Below are positions 10,169-19,074 of a DNA stretch of 32,575 nucleotides, in pieces. The stretch's first letter is position 1, and each line of letters starts with the position of its first letter. The position numbers were made by a program, and so were the translations under genes. A model generated the notes under the pieces. It ran no database searches and was not told the origin of the DNA. It was given only the letters and a program-made list of their open reading frames with translations. Source of the stretch: Methanobrevibacter thaueri (GTDB lineage Archaea; Methanobacteriota; Methanobacteria; Methanobacteriales; Methanobacteriaceae); the NCBI GenBank assembly GCA_015062925.1, contig SUTL01000017.1, forward strand, positions 1 through 32,575, given 5' to 3'.

Positions 10169-10789
10169 ATGGATATTTTAGGTATTGATGAGGCTGGAAG
10201 AGGATCTGTTTTAGGTCCTATGGTGATTGCAGGGGTTATTATTCCTGAAAAAATGAATAAGGTCCTTGAAAGAATGGGTGTTAAGGATTCTAAACGTTTG
10301 GTTCCTAATCGCCGTATTATTTTGTCTCGTAAATTAAAAAAAATGTTTGAGTATGATGTTATTGTAATTTCTGCTCGTGAAATTGATGAAATGAGGGCTC
10401 GTGGTATTAATCTTAATGAAATTGAGAAAAATGCAATGGAGGAGCTTATTTTAAGATTAAAACCTGAGAAAGCTATTGTTGATGCTGTTGATGTTAAGGC
10501 TGAGCGTTTTCAGGAGAATTTACGAAAAGACACTGGATTTGATATTATAGCTGAACATAAAGCTGATGATAATTATATTCAGGTAAGTGCAGCATCTATT
10601 ATTGCAAAAGCTGAAAGAGATGCTCAAATAGCTGAAATTAATAAGGAATATATTAAATCTGGAGGTATCGGTTCTGGATATCCGTCAGATCCTACAACAA
10701 AAAAATTTTTAACAAATTATACTTATGATGAGATGCCGGATTTTGTTAGAAGGTCATGGAATACTGTGGCTAAATTGAAACAAAATTAA
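10169..10789 (+). CDS. rnhB: Ribonuclease HII
   Basis: Removes RNA from RNA-DNA hybrids and ribonucleotides from DNA. The family signature starts the protein: ILGIDEAGRGSVLGP, giving catalytic Asp7 and Glu8 (numbered from 10169). KAIVDAVDV supplies Asp105 and ADDNYIQVSAASIIAK supplies the fourth acid near Asp133; GSGYPSDPTTKKFL is the conserved C-terminal element. About 206 residues, normal for archaea. I start at the second ATG, because the one at 10160 adds only MIF; neither has a Shine-Dalgarno sequence and the upstream DNA is a T-rich tract. How the gene is expressed is therefore unclear. It sits between mreB and the TolQ/ExbB-like gene. Confidence 0.93.
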   Translation: MDILGIDEAGRGSVLGPMVIAGVIIPEKMNKVLERMGVKDSKRLVPNRRIILSRKLKKMFEYDVIVISAREIDEMRARGINLNEIEKNAMEELILRLKPEKAIVDAVDVKAERFQENLRKDTGFDIIAEHKADDNYIQVSAASIIAKAERDAQIAEINKEYIKSGGIGSGYPSDPTTKKFLTNYTYDEMPDFVRRSWNTVAKLKQN

Positions 10790-10790
10790 T

Positions 10791-10805
10791 TATTTTTTTC
10801 TTTTT
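10791..10805 (+). terminator. T-run terminator after rnhB
   Basis: Two T-runs interrupted by one C follow the rnhB stop directly. A new promoter for the downstream TolQ/ExbB-like gene should lie in the following 85 AT-rich bases. Confidence 0.45.
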
Positions 10806-10891
10806 AAACTAATATTTAAGTATATGAATTGATATATTATAATATTGTATAGATAATTTATTCAATAAACTATTTTATAGGGATAAAAAAA

Positions 10892-11731
10892 ATGATAACT
10901 GAATATATTGTGCCATTATTTGATGGGGTATTTGATATTTTCTCCCAAGGTGGAATTATTACCTATATTATTCTATTCGTTGGGGTTTATGGTTTGATTA
11001 TAGCATTTAGAAAAATCGCATATCTTAGAAAAATTAGTAAAGTCGATACAACAGAAATATTTGGTGTTGTTACTGCTTCTATGGAAAGAGGCGGTGCTGT
11101 TGAGGCTTTAAAACAAATTAATGGTTTTAAAAATCCTATTTCTAGAATTATTTCAGAAACTTTAAAAATCGGTTATAAAAATAAAACCGAAGTTGAAGAG
11201 AGTATGGAGCAAATTTTCATTGTTGAAATGGCAAAAATGACTAAAGGTTTAAATACTATTAAAACAATCACAGAACTTGCTCCTTTTTTAGGTTTAATCG
11301 GTACTGTTATTGGTATTTGGATGACATTCAAATCATTAGGTGTTCATCCTGATTCCGCTGCTATGGCTGAAGGTATTTATGTGGCATTAACCACAACAAT
11401 CATGGGTCTTTTAGTGGCTATTGTATTGCTCCCATTATATACATATATTCAAGGATTAATTGAGTCTGAAATGGATAAAATTGAACTTGCTACAAAAATG
11501 ACTAATTGGGGTTATGCTGTTGTTAAAATAAGAGTTGATTCTAATGTGGAATGTGCTCTTGAAGCATTACAGGAAGCTGATGGTGTTGTTAATACAAGAT
11601 TAATTTCAGATCCATATGCTAATATTAAAGTTTCTTTTAAACCGAGTATGTTAGATAAAAGTATTTCAAATATTATTTTAGAAAAATGTAATATTAACGC
11701 TGAAATTACAGAAAGTAAATTAAGACAATAA
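10892..11731 (+). CDS. MotA/TolQ/ExbB-family proton channel with extra C-terminal domain
   Basis: A 279-residue membrane protein. Helices are at about 20-42, 127-147 (APFLGLIGTVIGIWMTF, the conserved TolQ/ExbB pore motif) and 163-188 (GIYVALTTTIMGLLVAIV). ExbB/TolQ/MotA proteins form proton channels with ExbD/TolR/MotB partners to do work across the envelope, and an ExbD-like gene follows after 28 bases. Unusually, residues 206-279 form an added cytosolic domain whose pattern (strand VVKIRV, helix CALEALQEADGVV, two strands, a second helix, last strand) resembles a heavy-metal-associated/ferredoxin-like fold without CxxC. What it drives in an archaeon with no outer membrane is unknown. Confidence 0.88.
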   Translation: MITEYIVPLFDGVFDIFSQGGIITYIILFVGVYGLIIAFRKIAYLRKISKVDTTEIFGVVTASMERGGAVEALKQINGFKNPISRIISETLKIGYKNKTEVEESMEQIFIVEMAKMTKGLNTIKTITELAPFLGLIGTVIGIWMTFKSLGVHPDSAAMAEGIYVALTTTIMGLLVAIVLLPLYTYIQGLIESEMDKIELATKMTNWGYAVVKIRVDSNVECALEALQEADGVVNTRLISDPYANIKVSFKPSMLDKSISNIILEKCNINAEITESKLRQ

Positions 11732-11759
11732 AAATTAATGATTCAGGGGTTAAAGAAAA

Positions 11760-12173
11760 ATGGCAATTGATGTAAAAAAACATAAGAAAAAATTTTTAGA
11801 TCAAAAACCAAATATCAATTTAGTTCCATTCATTGATATTTTATTTACTATAATGGTATTTTTGGTTGTTACAAGTAATTTTTCAACTACTGATGTTCAA
11901 ACAGATACTACAGATGACATTAAAGACGCTAGTGGAAAACCTAACGTTACAGATGTTTCAGGTGATCAAGAATATTATGTTGTGCCGGTGGCCAACTTGC
12001 ATAAAGTCACTGTTAATGGTCAAGACCGCTCGGATGCGATTGCAGGAAGTGCCGTGGGAGTTCAAGCAAATGTTATTGATGAAGGAAAAGTTACTATTAA
12101 ACCTGGTGAAATAGTGATTCAAACTCCTCCAGGAGTATCTGTTGATCAGGCTGTGCAACGTCCAGAACTTTAA
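11760..12173 (+). CDS. ExbD/TolR-like protein
   Basis: A 137-residue protein with a short cytoplasmic N-terminus rich in Lys, one membrane helix (about 21-41) containing the ExbD/TolR motif INLVPFIDILFTIMVFL with the proton-carrying Asp26, and an extracellular domain of about 95 residues. The acidic linker after the helix (about 44-68) is followed by a small domain with KVTVNGQ and a C-terminal VIQTPPGVSVDQAVQ. It pairs with the TolQ/ExbB-like protein encoded just upstream. TonB, TolA or TolB are not seen in the window, so the effector is unknown. A GGGGTT ribosome-binding site precedes the ATG. Confidence 0.87.
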   Translation: MAIDVKKHKKKFLDQKPNINLVPFIDILFTIMVFLVVTSNFSTTDVQTDTTDDIKDASGKPNVTDVSGDQEYYVVPVANLHKVTVNGQDRSDAIAGSAVGVQANVIDEGKVTIKPGEIVIQTPPGVSVDQAVQRPEL

Positions 12174-12186
12174 ATGAGGTTAAAAA

Positions 12187-12813
12187 ATGTATACGGGCAG
12201 AATTTTATCTACTGGGATGAATTGTGATGGTAAACCTTTCGTAGCATATCGTGTATCAAGCAGATCATTTCCAAATAGGAGATGTTTAAAATTTGATAAT
12301 CGTGCAGCTATTGTTCCTAAGGAAGGTTTTGAAAAGGATATTTATGAAAATACATATATTACATATAACTGTATTCGTATTGTAAGAGATATGGCTATTG
12401 TTTCTAATGGTTCTCATACAGATGTTATTGCGGATAAGATTGGTTTGGGAATGAATATTAAAGATGCTGTTGCTTATTCATTACTTACCATGGATTATGA
12501 GAAAGATGATTATAATACTCCGAGAATTGCAGCTGTTGTAACATCAACTAATAAAAAAGAAGAATATGGTTGTTATGTGGGAATAGCTAATGATAAGAAA
12601 ATATTAGTTGAACAGGTACCGTATGGGGAAGCAGTATTTATTTCAACATATGGTACTCAGATACCGGATAAAGTTAATTTTGAAGCTAAAACGGCTAGTG
12701 AATCTGCAAAATATATTTTTGATGAAGGTACTTTTGCAAATTATAAAAAACCGGTCACATCTAGTGCCGCTGTTTTTGATGGAGAATGGACTATTGATGT
12801 CTATAATCCATAA
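12187..12813 (+). CDS. purO: IMP cyclohydrolase, archaeal PurO type
   Basis: Closes FAICAR to IMP, the last step of purine synthesis. This is the archaeal PurO family, unrelated to bacterial PurH. The 208-residue length and the N-terminal [20 protein letters not shown] followed by SSRSFPNR are characteristic; NTPRIAAVV and the C-terminal ATD-like fold residues follow. The ATG lies 13 bases after the exbD-like stop, with GAGGT as ribosome-binding site nine bases upstream, so the gene is probably read from the same message as the ExbB/ExbD pair. A long T-tract after the stop ends the unit. I see no functional link between PurO and the proton-channel genes beyond shared transcription. Confidence 0.92.
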   Translation: MYTGRILSTGMNCDGKPFVAYRVSSRSFPNRRCLKFDNRAAIVPKEGFEKDIYENTYITYNCIRIVRDMAIVSNGSHTDVIADKIGLGMNIKDAVAYSLLTMDYEKDDYNTPRIAAVVTSTNKKEEYGCYVGIANDKKILVEQVPYGEAVFISTYGTQIPDKVNFEAKTASESAKYIFDEGTFANYKKPVTSSAAVFDGEWTIDVYNP

Positions 12814-12814
12814 G

Positions 12815-12850
12815 TTTTTCTTTTCTTTTTTTTTTTAATTATTTTTTTTT
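12815..12850 (+). terminator. T-tract terminator after purO
   Basis: Nearly uninterrupted T for about 35 bases between purO and cofE. The cofE ribosome-binding site AGAGGA begins right after it. Confidence 0.5.
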
Positions 12851-12863
12851 AGAGGATTTTAAT

Positions 12864-13628
12864 ATGAGTATTGAATTGTTTGGATTAGAAAATATTCCTA
12901 TTGTTGATGGAGATAGTGATATTTCCCAAATTATAAAACAAGCTATTGAAAAACAGGGTTGTGATTTAAAACAGGGGGATATTGTTTTAATTGCTGAGAC
13001 TTTAATTTCAAAAGCTGAAGAGAATTTCATAAAATTAAATGATATGGTTCCATCTGAATTTGCAATTAGACTTGCCAATGATTCTGGTAAAGATCCTAGG
13101 TTGGTTGAGGCTATTTTAGAAGAATCAAGTGAAGTTGTTCGTGTTGGACCTAATTTCATTATCACTGAAACAAATCATGGTTTTGTATGTGCTAATGCTG
13201 GGATTGACGAGTCTAATGTGGGGGAAGGTCTTGCCACTCCGATGCCAAAGGATGCGGATAAATCTGCAAATGATATTCGTGAATTTTTAGAAGATGAATT
13301 TGGTGTGGAAATTGCGGTGATTGTTACTGATACTCAGGGAAGAGCATTTAGATTTGGAGCTATTGGTACTGCTATTGGTTGTTCTGGTATTTCACCAATA
13401 TGGAAAAGAGTTGGTGAGAAAGATTTGTATGGTAGAGAGTTAGAGACCACAGAAATTGCAACTTGTGATGAATTAGCATCTGCAGCTTCTCTTATTATGG
13501 GGCAGGCTGATGAAGGGCTTCCAATTGTAATTATACGTGGATTTAATGGTTTTGATAATTTAAGAAATACATCTTCAAATATTAAATCTGTTTTAATGCC
13601 TAAACATATGGATGTATTTAGAAAATAG
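12864..13628 (+). CDS. cofE: Coenzyme F420-0:L-glutamate ligase
   Basis: Adds L-glutamate residues to F420-0 with GTP, finishing coenzyme F420, the hydride carrier of methanogenesis. The 254-residue single-domain archaeal form is seen: [16 protein letters not shown] near residues 37-52, the substrate region [19 protein letters not shown] (110-128), [11 protein letters not shown] (150-160) and [11 protein letters not shown] after it. No C-terminal FMN-reductase domain is present, as expected outside actinobacteria. The ATG follows AGAGGATTTTAAT, a good ribosome-binding site. It is the first gene of a tight four-gene run (cofE, cofD, gch3, Dus-like), with gaps of 0-12 bases, which points to one operon for deazaflavin/flavin precursors. 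Confidence 0.95.
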   Translation: MSIELFGLENIPIVDGDSDISQIIKQAIEKQGCDLKQGDIVLIAETLISKAEENFIKLNDMVPSEFAIRLANDSGKDPRLVEAILEESSEVVRVGPNFIITETNHGFVCANAGIDESNVGEGLATPMPKDADKSANDIREFLEDEFGVEIAVIVTDTQGRAFRFGAIGTAIGCSGISPIWKRVGEKDLYGRELETTEIATCDELASAASLIMGQADEGLPIVIIRGFNGFDNLRNTSSNIKSVLMPKHMDVFRK

Positions 13629-13638
13629 TTGATGTTTT

Positions 13639-14565
13639 ATGATTACTGTTTTATCTGGAGGAACTGGTACTCCAAAATTATTGCAGGGGTTAAAAGAAAT
13701 TGTTAATCCTAAAGATTTAACAATTATTGTGAATACTTTGGAAAATGATTATTTTTCCGGAGTTTATGTGTCTGCGGATATTGACACTGTTTTATACACT
13801 ATGGCAGATATGATTAATGAGGATGTCTGGTATGGTGTTAAAGATGATACATTTATTACTCATGAAAGACTTGAGGAATTAGGTTGTGGGGAATTGCTTA
13901 GAATAGGTGATATTGACCGTGCAACTAAAATTCAGAAAACTCAGTTAATGGAAGAATATGGTCTTTTAAAAGCCTGTGAGATTCAGGCTAAAAATATGGG
14001 AATTGAATCTAGGATAATTCCAATGAGTCAAGATCAGACTGATATTAAAATAATTACTGATATTGGTGAGTTGGAGTTTCATGATTTTTTAATTAAATAT
14101 CAGTCTATGCCTGAGGTTTTGGATATTGAATTTTCTAAAGTTAAACCCTGTGAGGGTATTATTGATTCAATTAGAAATTCTGAAGCGGTGATTATTGGTC
14201 CTTCAAATCCTATTACTTCGATTTTACCAATTTTATCTCTTGATGGTGTTTGGGATGCATTAAAAGATACTTATGTTGTTGCTGTTTCACCAATTGTGGG
14301 TTCGGGTGCTGTTTCAGGTCCGGCTAATAAATTCATGAAGGCTTTAGATATTGAAGTTTCTTCAGTGGGTGTTGCATCTCTTTATCAGGATTTTTTAGAT
14401 AATATTATTATTGATAATGAGGATGAAAATTTAAAATCAAAATTAAATCAAATAGTTAATAAGGTAACAATTACAAATACTATAATGAGTAATTTAGGTG
14501 TGAAAAAAAATTTAGCCCAAATTATTATAGATAGTATTTCCTTAAAAAAAAGAGGCGATTATTAA
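13639..14565 (+). CDS. cofD: 2-phospho-L-lactate transferase
   Basis: Transfers the phospholactyl (or phosphoenolpyruvyl) group from its guanosine-diphosphate carrier to Fo, giving F420-0 (or its dehydro form). The N-terminus carries the family's [16 protein letters not shown] nucleotide-binding loop, then [23 protein letters not shown]; later motifs are [16 protein letters not shown] and [17 protein letters not shown]. The 308-residue length is normal. It lies ten bases after cofE and its TAA is directly followed by the gch3 ATG. Product and substrate of CofE and CofD are consecutive intermediates, so co-transcription makes biochemical sense. Confidence 0.95.
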   Translation: MITVLSGGTGTPKLLQGLKEIVNPKDLTIIVNTLENDYFSGVYVSADIDTVLYTMADMINEDVWYGVKDDTFITHERLEELGCGELLRIGDIDRATKIQKTQLMEEYGLLKACEIQAKNMGIESRIIPMSQDQTDIKIITDIGELEFHDFLIKYQSMPEVLDIEFSKVKPCEGIIDSIRNSEAVIIGPSNPITSILPILSLDGVWDALKDTYVVAVSPIVGSGAVSGPANKFMKALDIEVSSVGVASLYQDFLDNIIIDNEDENLKSKLNQIVNKVTITNTIMSNLGVKKNLAQIIIDSISLKKRGDY

Positions 14566-15327
14566 ATGATACAAATGACATTAATACAAATAGACAATTA
14601 TGGTCCATGGACAGTAACTCCAAGGCCAAGAACTGAATCTGATTTACAAATGCTGCAAGCAAACTTATTTGCGGATTTAAACAATCATTTTGGAAATAAA
14701 AAAGGATTAGTTTTCTTTACAAGATTTGATAATTTACTTGCAGTGTCAAATGGTTTGAATGAAGAAGATCATTTAAGGATTCAAAGGTCTATTAGAAACA
14801 GATATCCTGTTACTGTAAGTATGGGTGTGGGAGCTGCTGAAACTCCTCATGAAGCTCAAAAATTAGCAACTATTGCTCTTCAAAATGCAGGTAGTGCACA
14901 ATCTGGTGAGAGAAAAGAAATTTTAGCTATTGACAGTTTAGTTGAAGAAGAAGATAGTTTTGTTCAAGCTGCTCATATTGATATTAATAGTGTAACAGAA
15001 ACATTAACTGATATAGAATCTGCTTTTGACACTAGTTTCATGGTTAATAAAGCCCAACATTATTTAATGACTAAATTAATTAAAAAAGGAGCATTATTAT
15101 TCTTTATTGGTGGGGATAATTTCATGTCTCCATGTAACGGTTTATCTGAACAGGAAATCAAAGACATTCTCATTGAAATCGATGAGGAAATAGGTATTAA
15201 ACTCAAAGCAGGAATTGGCAGAGGTAAAAATGCTGAAGATGCAGCTTACATGGCTGACATTGGACTTGAAGAAATCAGAGCACATAATAATGAAATGTGG
15301 ACTTGGGTAATTGAAAAAGAAGATTAG
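14566..15327 (+). CDS. gch3: GTP cyclohydrolase III (archaeal IIa)
   Basis: Opens GTP to the formamidopyrimidine FAPy, the first step toward riboflavin and the Fo moiety of F420 in archaea (also called ArfA). The 253-residue protein has two related nucleotidyl-cyclase-like halves: the first with [14 protein letters not shown] and [14 protein letters not shown], the second with [15 protein letters not shown] and [13 protein letters not shown]. The first ATG is kept: it abuts the cofD TAA and has GAGGC about ten bases upstream, while the ATG three codons later is too far from it. Sitting between cofD and a Dus-like flavoprotein gene, it joins the early and late steps of F420 synthesis in one operon. 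Confidence 0.94.
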   Translation: MIQMTLIQIDNYGPWTVTPRPRTESDLQMLQANLFADLNNHFGNKKGLVFFTRFDNLLAVSNGLNEEDHLRIQRSIRNRYPVTVSMGVGAAETPHEAQKLATIALQNAGSAQSGERKEILAIDSLVEEEDSFVQAAHIDINSVTETLTDIESAFDTSFMVNKAQHYLMTKLIKKGALLFFIGGDNFMSPCNGLSEQEIKDILIEIDEEIGIKLKAGIGRGKNAEDAAYMADIGLEEIRAHNNEMWTWVIEKED

Positions 15328-15339
15328 AGGCATTATCAT

Positions 15340-16071
15340 ATGATTAAAGTAGTTGCTCCAATGGCAGGAATAACTAATGCTGATTTTTTAAATAAAGTTA
15401 TTCCATATGGATTTGATGTGGCTACTTTAGGCGGATATAATCTGGATTCACCAACAATTAATGCCAGTAAAAAAATAATTGAAAGAGGAAGAAAAGAATT
15501 TGTTTTTCCTTTAGATGAAATTTTTACCCACATTGAAAATGAAATTAATTTAATTAAAAAAGTTAATAAAAATGTTAAAGTTTCAGCTAATGTGCGTGCA
15601 ACAACAACACAACCAATAATAGATGTTGGGAATATTAAAAAGTTAGATATTATTGAATTAAATTGTCATTGTCGCCAAAAAGAAATTTTAGAAATTGGTT
15701 GTGGACAAGAAATGTTGCATCGTGATGATTTAGCTGATTTTATCTCTAACATTGTTGATAATGTTAAAAGTAAAGTTTCAGTTAAAATAAGGGCGAATGT
15801 TGAGGAAGTAGACACCTTGAAAATAGCAGGTTTAATAGATAATGCTGGTGCTGATTTTTTACATGTTGATGCTATGAAAAAAGGTGCAAATGAAGCTGAC
15901 TGGAAACTTTTAAGTGAAATTTGTAATAATGTTGATATTAAAGTTATTGGAAACAATTCTGTAAACTCAAAAGACAATGCTGAAAAAATGATTGATTGTG
16001 GAGTTGATGGGTTTTCAATAGCTCGTTCACTAATTTCTGGTGATTTAGATTTTAATATTACTGATTTTTAA
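15340..16071 (+). CDS. Dus-like TIM-barrel flavoprotein, function unknown
   Basis: A 243-residue TIM-barrel protein distantly related to tRNA-dihydrouridine synthases and dihydroorotate dehydrogenases, of the kind found beside GTP cyclohydrolase III in other methanogens (MJ0144-like, from memory). The N-terminal VVAPMAGITNADF matches the Dus FMN-binding start. The Dus catalytic-cysteine region is altered to IELNCHCRQKEILEIGCGQEML, with several Cys not in the standard GCP order. C-terminal IGNNSVNSKDNA and DGFSIARSLISG resemble the phosphate-binding end of the barrel. It lacks the tRNA-binding C-terminal helical domain of true Dus enzymes. Operon position suggests a role in flavin, F420 or pterin chemistry; that is inference. 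Confidence 0.78.
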   Translation: MIKVVAPMAGITNADFLNKVIPYGFDVATLGGYNLDSPTINASKKIIERGRKEFVFPLDEIFTHIENEINLIKKVNKNVKVSANVRATTTQPIIDVGNIKKLDIIELNCHCRQKEILEIGCGQEMLHRDDLADFISNIVDNVKSKVSVKIRANVEEVDTLKIAGLIDNAGADFLHVDAMKKGANEADWKLLSEICNNVDIKVIGNNSVNSKDNAEKMIDCGVDGFSIARSLISGDLDFNITDF

Positions 16072-16143
16072 ATTTTAAAACAATTGTTATAGAAAATATT
16101 ATAACTGGTTTGAAATATAAATTAAATACAATAGGTGATGTTA

Positions 16144-17742
16144 ATGGATTTTATAACTCTTAAGAATATTACAAAAACATTTGATGGTGTTGATGTTCTT
16201 AAAGATATTAATTTAAAAATTAATGAAGGAGAAACTCTAGGTATATTAGGACGTAGTGGAAGTGGAAAATCTGTTTTAATCAGTATGCTTAGAGGAACAA
16301 AAGAATATATTCCAGATTCAGGGAATATTATAATGAATGTTGCTGTATGCCCAGAATGTTTAGCTGTTGAATCCCCATCTCATGATGGTGAAAAATGTAG
16401 TTGTGGGGCAACATACAAAACTCAGGAAGTAGATTTCTTCAATTGCGACAGGAAATTATTCGCAAGCATTAGAAAAAGAATTTCCATCATGCTACAACGT
16501 AACTTCGCATTATACGATGAAGAATCAGTAATTGAAAATGTAATGAGGGCAATGCCTGATGATGTGGATTATGAAGAAGGATTATACACTGCACTAGAAT
16601 TATTAGAAATGGTTCAGATGAACCATAGGATAACTCATATTGCTCGTGACTTAAGTGGAGGAGAAAAACAAAGAGTTGTACTTGCAAGACAATTAGCTAA
16701 AAACCCAACAATGTTTTTAGCAGATGAACCAACAGGTACTTTAGACCCTCAAACTGCAGTTAAACTTCACAATACATTAAAAGAAGGTGTTAAAGACAAA
16801 GGCATTACAATGGTCATTACATCTCACTGGCCAGAAGTAATGGTTGAACTTGCAGATAAAGTAATCTGGTTAGAAAATGGTGAAATCAAAGAAGATGGTG
16901 AACCTGAAACTGTAGTAAATCATTTCATGGAAACAGTTCCAATTCCTAAAAAACCAGAAGTCCCGGAATTCGGAGAACCAGAAGTTATATTGGAAGATGT
17001 TAAAAAACATTATTATTCCATTGAACGTGGGGTTGTTAAAGCTGTTGACGGTGTGAATTTAACAATCAACAAAGAAGAAATATTTGCAATTGTTGGTTTA
17101 AGTGGATCAGGTAAAACAACAACCACCAGAATGTTAATGGGATTAACAGAACCAAGTGGAGGAAACATTCAAATCAAACTTGGTGATGAATGGATAGATA
17201 TGACAAAAGTAGGTCCTCTTAATCGTGGACGTATAATGCCATATATAGGATTATTACATCAAGAATATTCATTATATCCTCACAGAACAATTTTAGGTAA
17301 TTTAACAGATGCAATTAGCCTTGATTTACCGGCGGAATTTGGAAAAATTAAAGCTATTGATGCATTAACCACTGTCGGATTCACTGATACAAAAGCAGCT
17401 GATATTCTAAATAAATATCCTGACCAGTTAAGTGTAGGGGAAAGACATAGAATAGCTCTTGCACAGGTTTTAATTAAAGAACCGAAATTAATTGTTTTAG
17501 ATGAACCGACTGGTACAATGGATCCTATTACTCGTGTTAATGTTTCAGATTCAATTTTAAAAGCACGTTCAGAATTAGAACAAACATTCATCATTGTTTC
17601 TCACGATATGGACTTTGTTTTAGATGTTTGTGATAGGGCGGCTTTAATGAGAGGAGGTAAACTCCTAGATATAGGTACTCCTGAAGAAATTGTAGATCAA
17701 TTAACACCGGATGAAAAAGAAGACATGCTTAAAGACAGATAA
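16144..17742 (+). CDS. atwA: Methyl-coenzyme M reductase activation component A2
   Basis: A double ABC-type ATPase that supports ATP-dependent reductive activation of the nickel centre of methyl-CoM reductase. Walker A motifs are GRSGSGKS (36-43) in the first half and GLSGSGKT in the second; the signatures are LSGGEKQR and LSVGERHR, each followed by a Walker B ending in DEPTGT. There are no membrane helices. Inserted in the first domain is a cysteine cluster, Cys69, Cys72, Cys85 and Cys87, a probable metal or Fe-S site. The start at 16144 is chosen because AGGTGA lies about five bases upstream; GTG and ATG codons at 16135 and 16138 overlap that ribosome-binding site. Ends eight bases from a convergent peptidase gene. 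Confidence 0.95.
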   Translation: MDFITLKNITKTFDGVDVLKDINLKINEGETLGILGRSGSGKSVLISMLRGTKEYIPDSGNIIMNVAVCPECLAVESPSHDGEKCSCGATYKTQEVDFFNCDRKLFASIRKRISIMLQRNFALYDEESVIENVMRAMPDDVDYEEGLYTALELLEMVQMNHRITHIARDLSGGEKQRVVLARQLAKNPTMFLADEPTGTLDPQTAVKLHNTLKEGVKDKGITMVITSHWPEVMVELADKVIWLENGEIKEDGEPETVVNHFMETVPIPKKPEVPEFGEPEVILEDVKKHYYSIERGVVKAVDGVNLTINKEEIFAIVGLSGSGKTTTTRMLMGLTEPSGGNIQIKLGDEWIDMTKVGPLNRGRIMPYIGLLHQEYSLYPHRTILGNLTDAISLDLPAEFGKIKAIDALTTVGFTDTKAADILNKYPDQLSVGERHRIALAQVLIKEPKLIVLDEPTGTMDPITRVNVSDSILKARSELEQTFIIVSHDMDFVLDVCDRAALMRGGKLLDIGTPEEIVDQLTPDEKEDMLKDR

Positions 17743-17750
17743 TTTTCTTC

Positions 17751-18434
17751 TTATTCATTTAATTTTTTTTTAATTATTCTCCAATTTGGACAAAAATTAT
17801 CCATTAACTTTTTAAAATTTTTACTATGGTTAAATTCTATTAAATGACATAATTCATGTATCATAACATATTCTAAATATTCTTTATCTTTTTTTGCAAG
17901 ATTCAAATTTAATGTTATTCTACCATCCTGTTTACAGTTACCCCAATTTTTCATTTTACGAACATTAACATTTGCCGGTTTTTTACCAACAATTTTAATA
18001 CATTCCTCTAGTGTTTGTGGGATTTCATTTTTTAATTCCTGACGGTAAAATTCATCTAAAATTTTTTTCCTAGCTTCAATTGTTGTTCTTTTTGAAACAG
18101 GTAAATATATAGTATTTTTTTCAATAAAAACATTTTTAACATTAGTATTTTTAATTAATTGTAATGTGTATTCTTCACCCCATAAGTAATGTTTTTCACC
18201 GGTAGTGTATTTTAATGGAGGTTTTATATTATTTTCTAGAATATATGTTTGTTTTTTTAAAATCCATTCTTTTTTGGATTTAATGAAATTAATTATATCT
18301 TCATCTTTTATAAATAATGGGGCGGATACTTTTACTTCGCCTTTTGGGGGTTTTATTTTAAGATACATGTTTTTAATATTTTTTCTCTCAAGAATGATGT
18401 TAATCCCGTCGATTAAAATTTTTTCTTTAACCAT
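17751..18434 (-). CDS. YgjP-type (DUF45, M48-like) zinc metallopeptidase
   Basis: A 227-residue protein of the YgjP/DUF45 family, related to SprT and M48 peptidases. The C-terminal half has VNVRKMKNWGNCKQDGRITLN, a hallmark of the family, then the zinc motif HELCHLIEFNH with His193, Glu194 and His197, and His203 as likely third ligand. The N-terminal half (KIKPPKGEVKVSAPLFI) is the usual family start. No signal peptide or membrane helix is seen, so it acts in the cytosol. In bacteria these genes are often linked to restriction or DNA-repair loci; no such genes are adjacent here. It sits alone between atwA and mmp9, on the opposite strand, like an insertion into the methanogenesis block. Confidence 0.87.
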   Translation of the reverse strand: MVKEKILIDGINIILERKNIKNMYLKIKPPKGEVKVSAPLFIKDEDIINFIKSKKEWILKKQTYILENNIKPPLKYTTGEKHYLWGEEYTLQLIKNTNVKNVFIEKNTIYLPVSKRTTIEARKKILDEFYRQELKNEIPQTLEECIKIVGKKPANVNVRKMKNWGNCKQDGRITLNLNLAKKDKEYLEYVMIHELCHLIEFNHSKNFKKLMDNFCPNWRIIKKKLNE

Positions 18435-18590
18435 ATATTTTAATATGGTTTATTTTCTTTTTTAACTTTTTTTTGTTTTTGTGGGGTTTTTACAAAAAAG
18501 ATTATATATTCAGTATGAAAATAAATTATATTAATATTTTATATATTTATTCAATTTGGAGAAATGAAAAATTATTTTTGGAGGTTTATC

Positions 18591-19073
18591 ATGACTTGGG
18601 AAGATGCGCCATCTCATATTTGTAGGGGAGGAGATATTAGGGGACTTGCTTTTTGCTGTCCGCCGGTTAAACCATGTCCTGTTTTAAATGCATTGCAGGA
18701 AGTTAATTTAACTCCTCAGGAGTATATTGATATTAAAATTCAATTTGGTAAGGAAACCAGATTGGGTGAAGGAGCTGGTACTTGTTTTGGATCACTTATT
18801 TGGTGTTGTAAACCATCAAAACCATGTCCATTAAGGGATATGACATTGAAGAATATGGGTATGAGTCATGATGAATATTTGGATTTGAAAAAGGAATTGT
18901 CTGAAAGATTAATTGGGGTTAATAGACCTGATCCTGATGAAAGAGCTGAAGTTTTAGCTGAAACATTCAATATATCAAAGTTAGATGCTATGAATGTTTT
19001 AACTGATTGTGATAATAATTTAAGAGAGGCTGTAAAAGTATTACGTGCAATGTCTCTTGATAAATCTGATTAA
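18591..19073 (+). CDS. Methanogenesis marker protein 9 with UBA-like tail
   Basis: Matches methanogenesis marker 9, a protein nearly confined to methanogens. The 160 residues contain two copies of a cysteine module: Cys11 then Cys22-Cys23 and Cys29 (CCPPVKPCP), and Cys65 then Cys72-Cys73 and Cys79 (CCKPSKPCP). Each is followed by a helix ending EYIDIK or EYLDLK. Four Cys per module suggest two Fe-S clusters. Residues 117-155 look like a UBA domain as in archaeal NAC. The ATG at 18591 is chosen for its GGAGG seven bases upstream; an ATG at 18564 is also in frame. The stop is one base from the precorrin-2 dehydrogenase start, linking it to tetrapyrrole (F430, siroheme) synthesis. Confidence 0.88.
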   Translation: MTWEDAPSHICRGGDIRGLAFCCPPVKPCPVLNALQEVNLTPQEYIDIKIQFGKETRLGEGAGTCFGSLIWCCKPSKPCPLRDMTLKNMGMSHDEYLDLKKELSERLIGVNRPDPDERAEVLAETFNISKLDAMNVLTDCDNNLREAVKVLRAMSLDKSD

Positions 19074-19074
19074 A

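Noticed and set aside
11866-12114. Alternate-frame open frame inside the ExbD-like gene
   Set aside because: The ExbD/TolR frame is supported by a conserved motif and a ribosome-binding site; the alternate frame has neither.
15340-16071. True tRNA-dihydrouridine synthase
   Set aside because: Catalytic loop differs and the C-terminal tRNA-binding domain is missing, so it is listed as a Dus-like flavoprotein.
16079-16088. Palindrome AACAATTGTT before atwA
   Set aside because: Ten bases with two G/C pairs in AT-rich DNA; too weak alone to call an operator.
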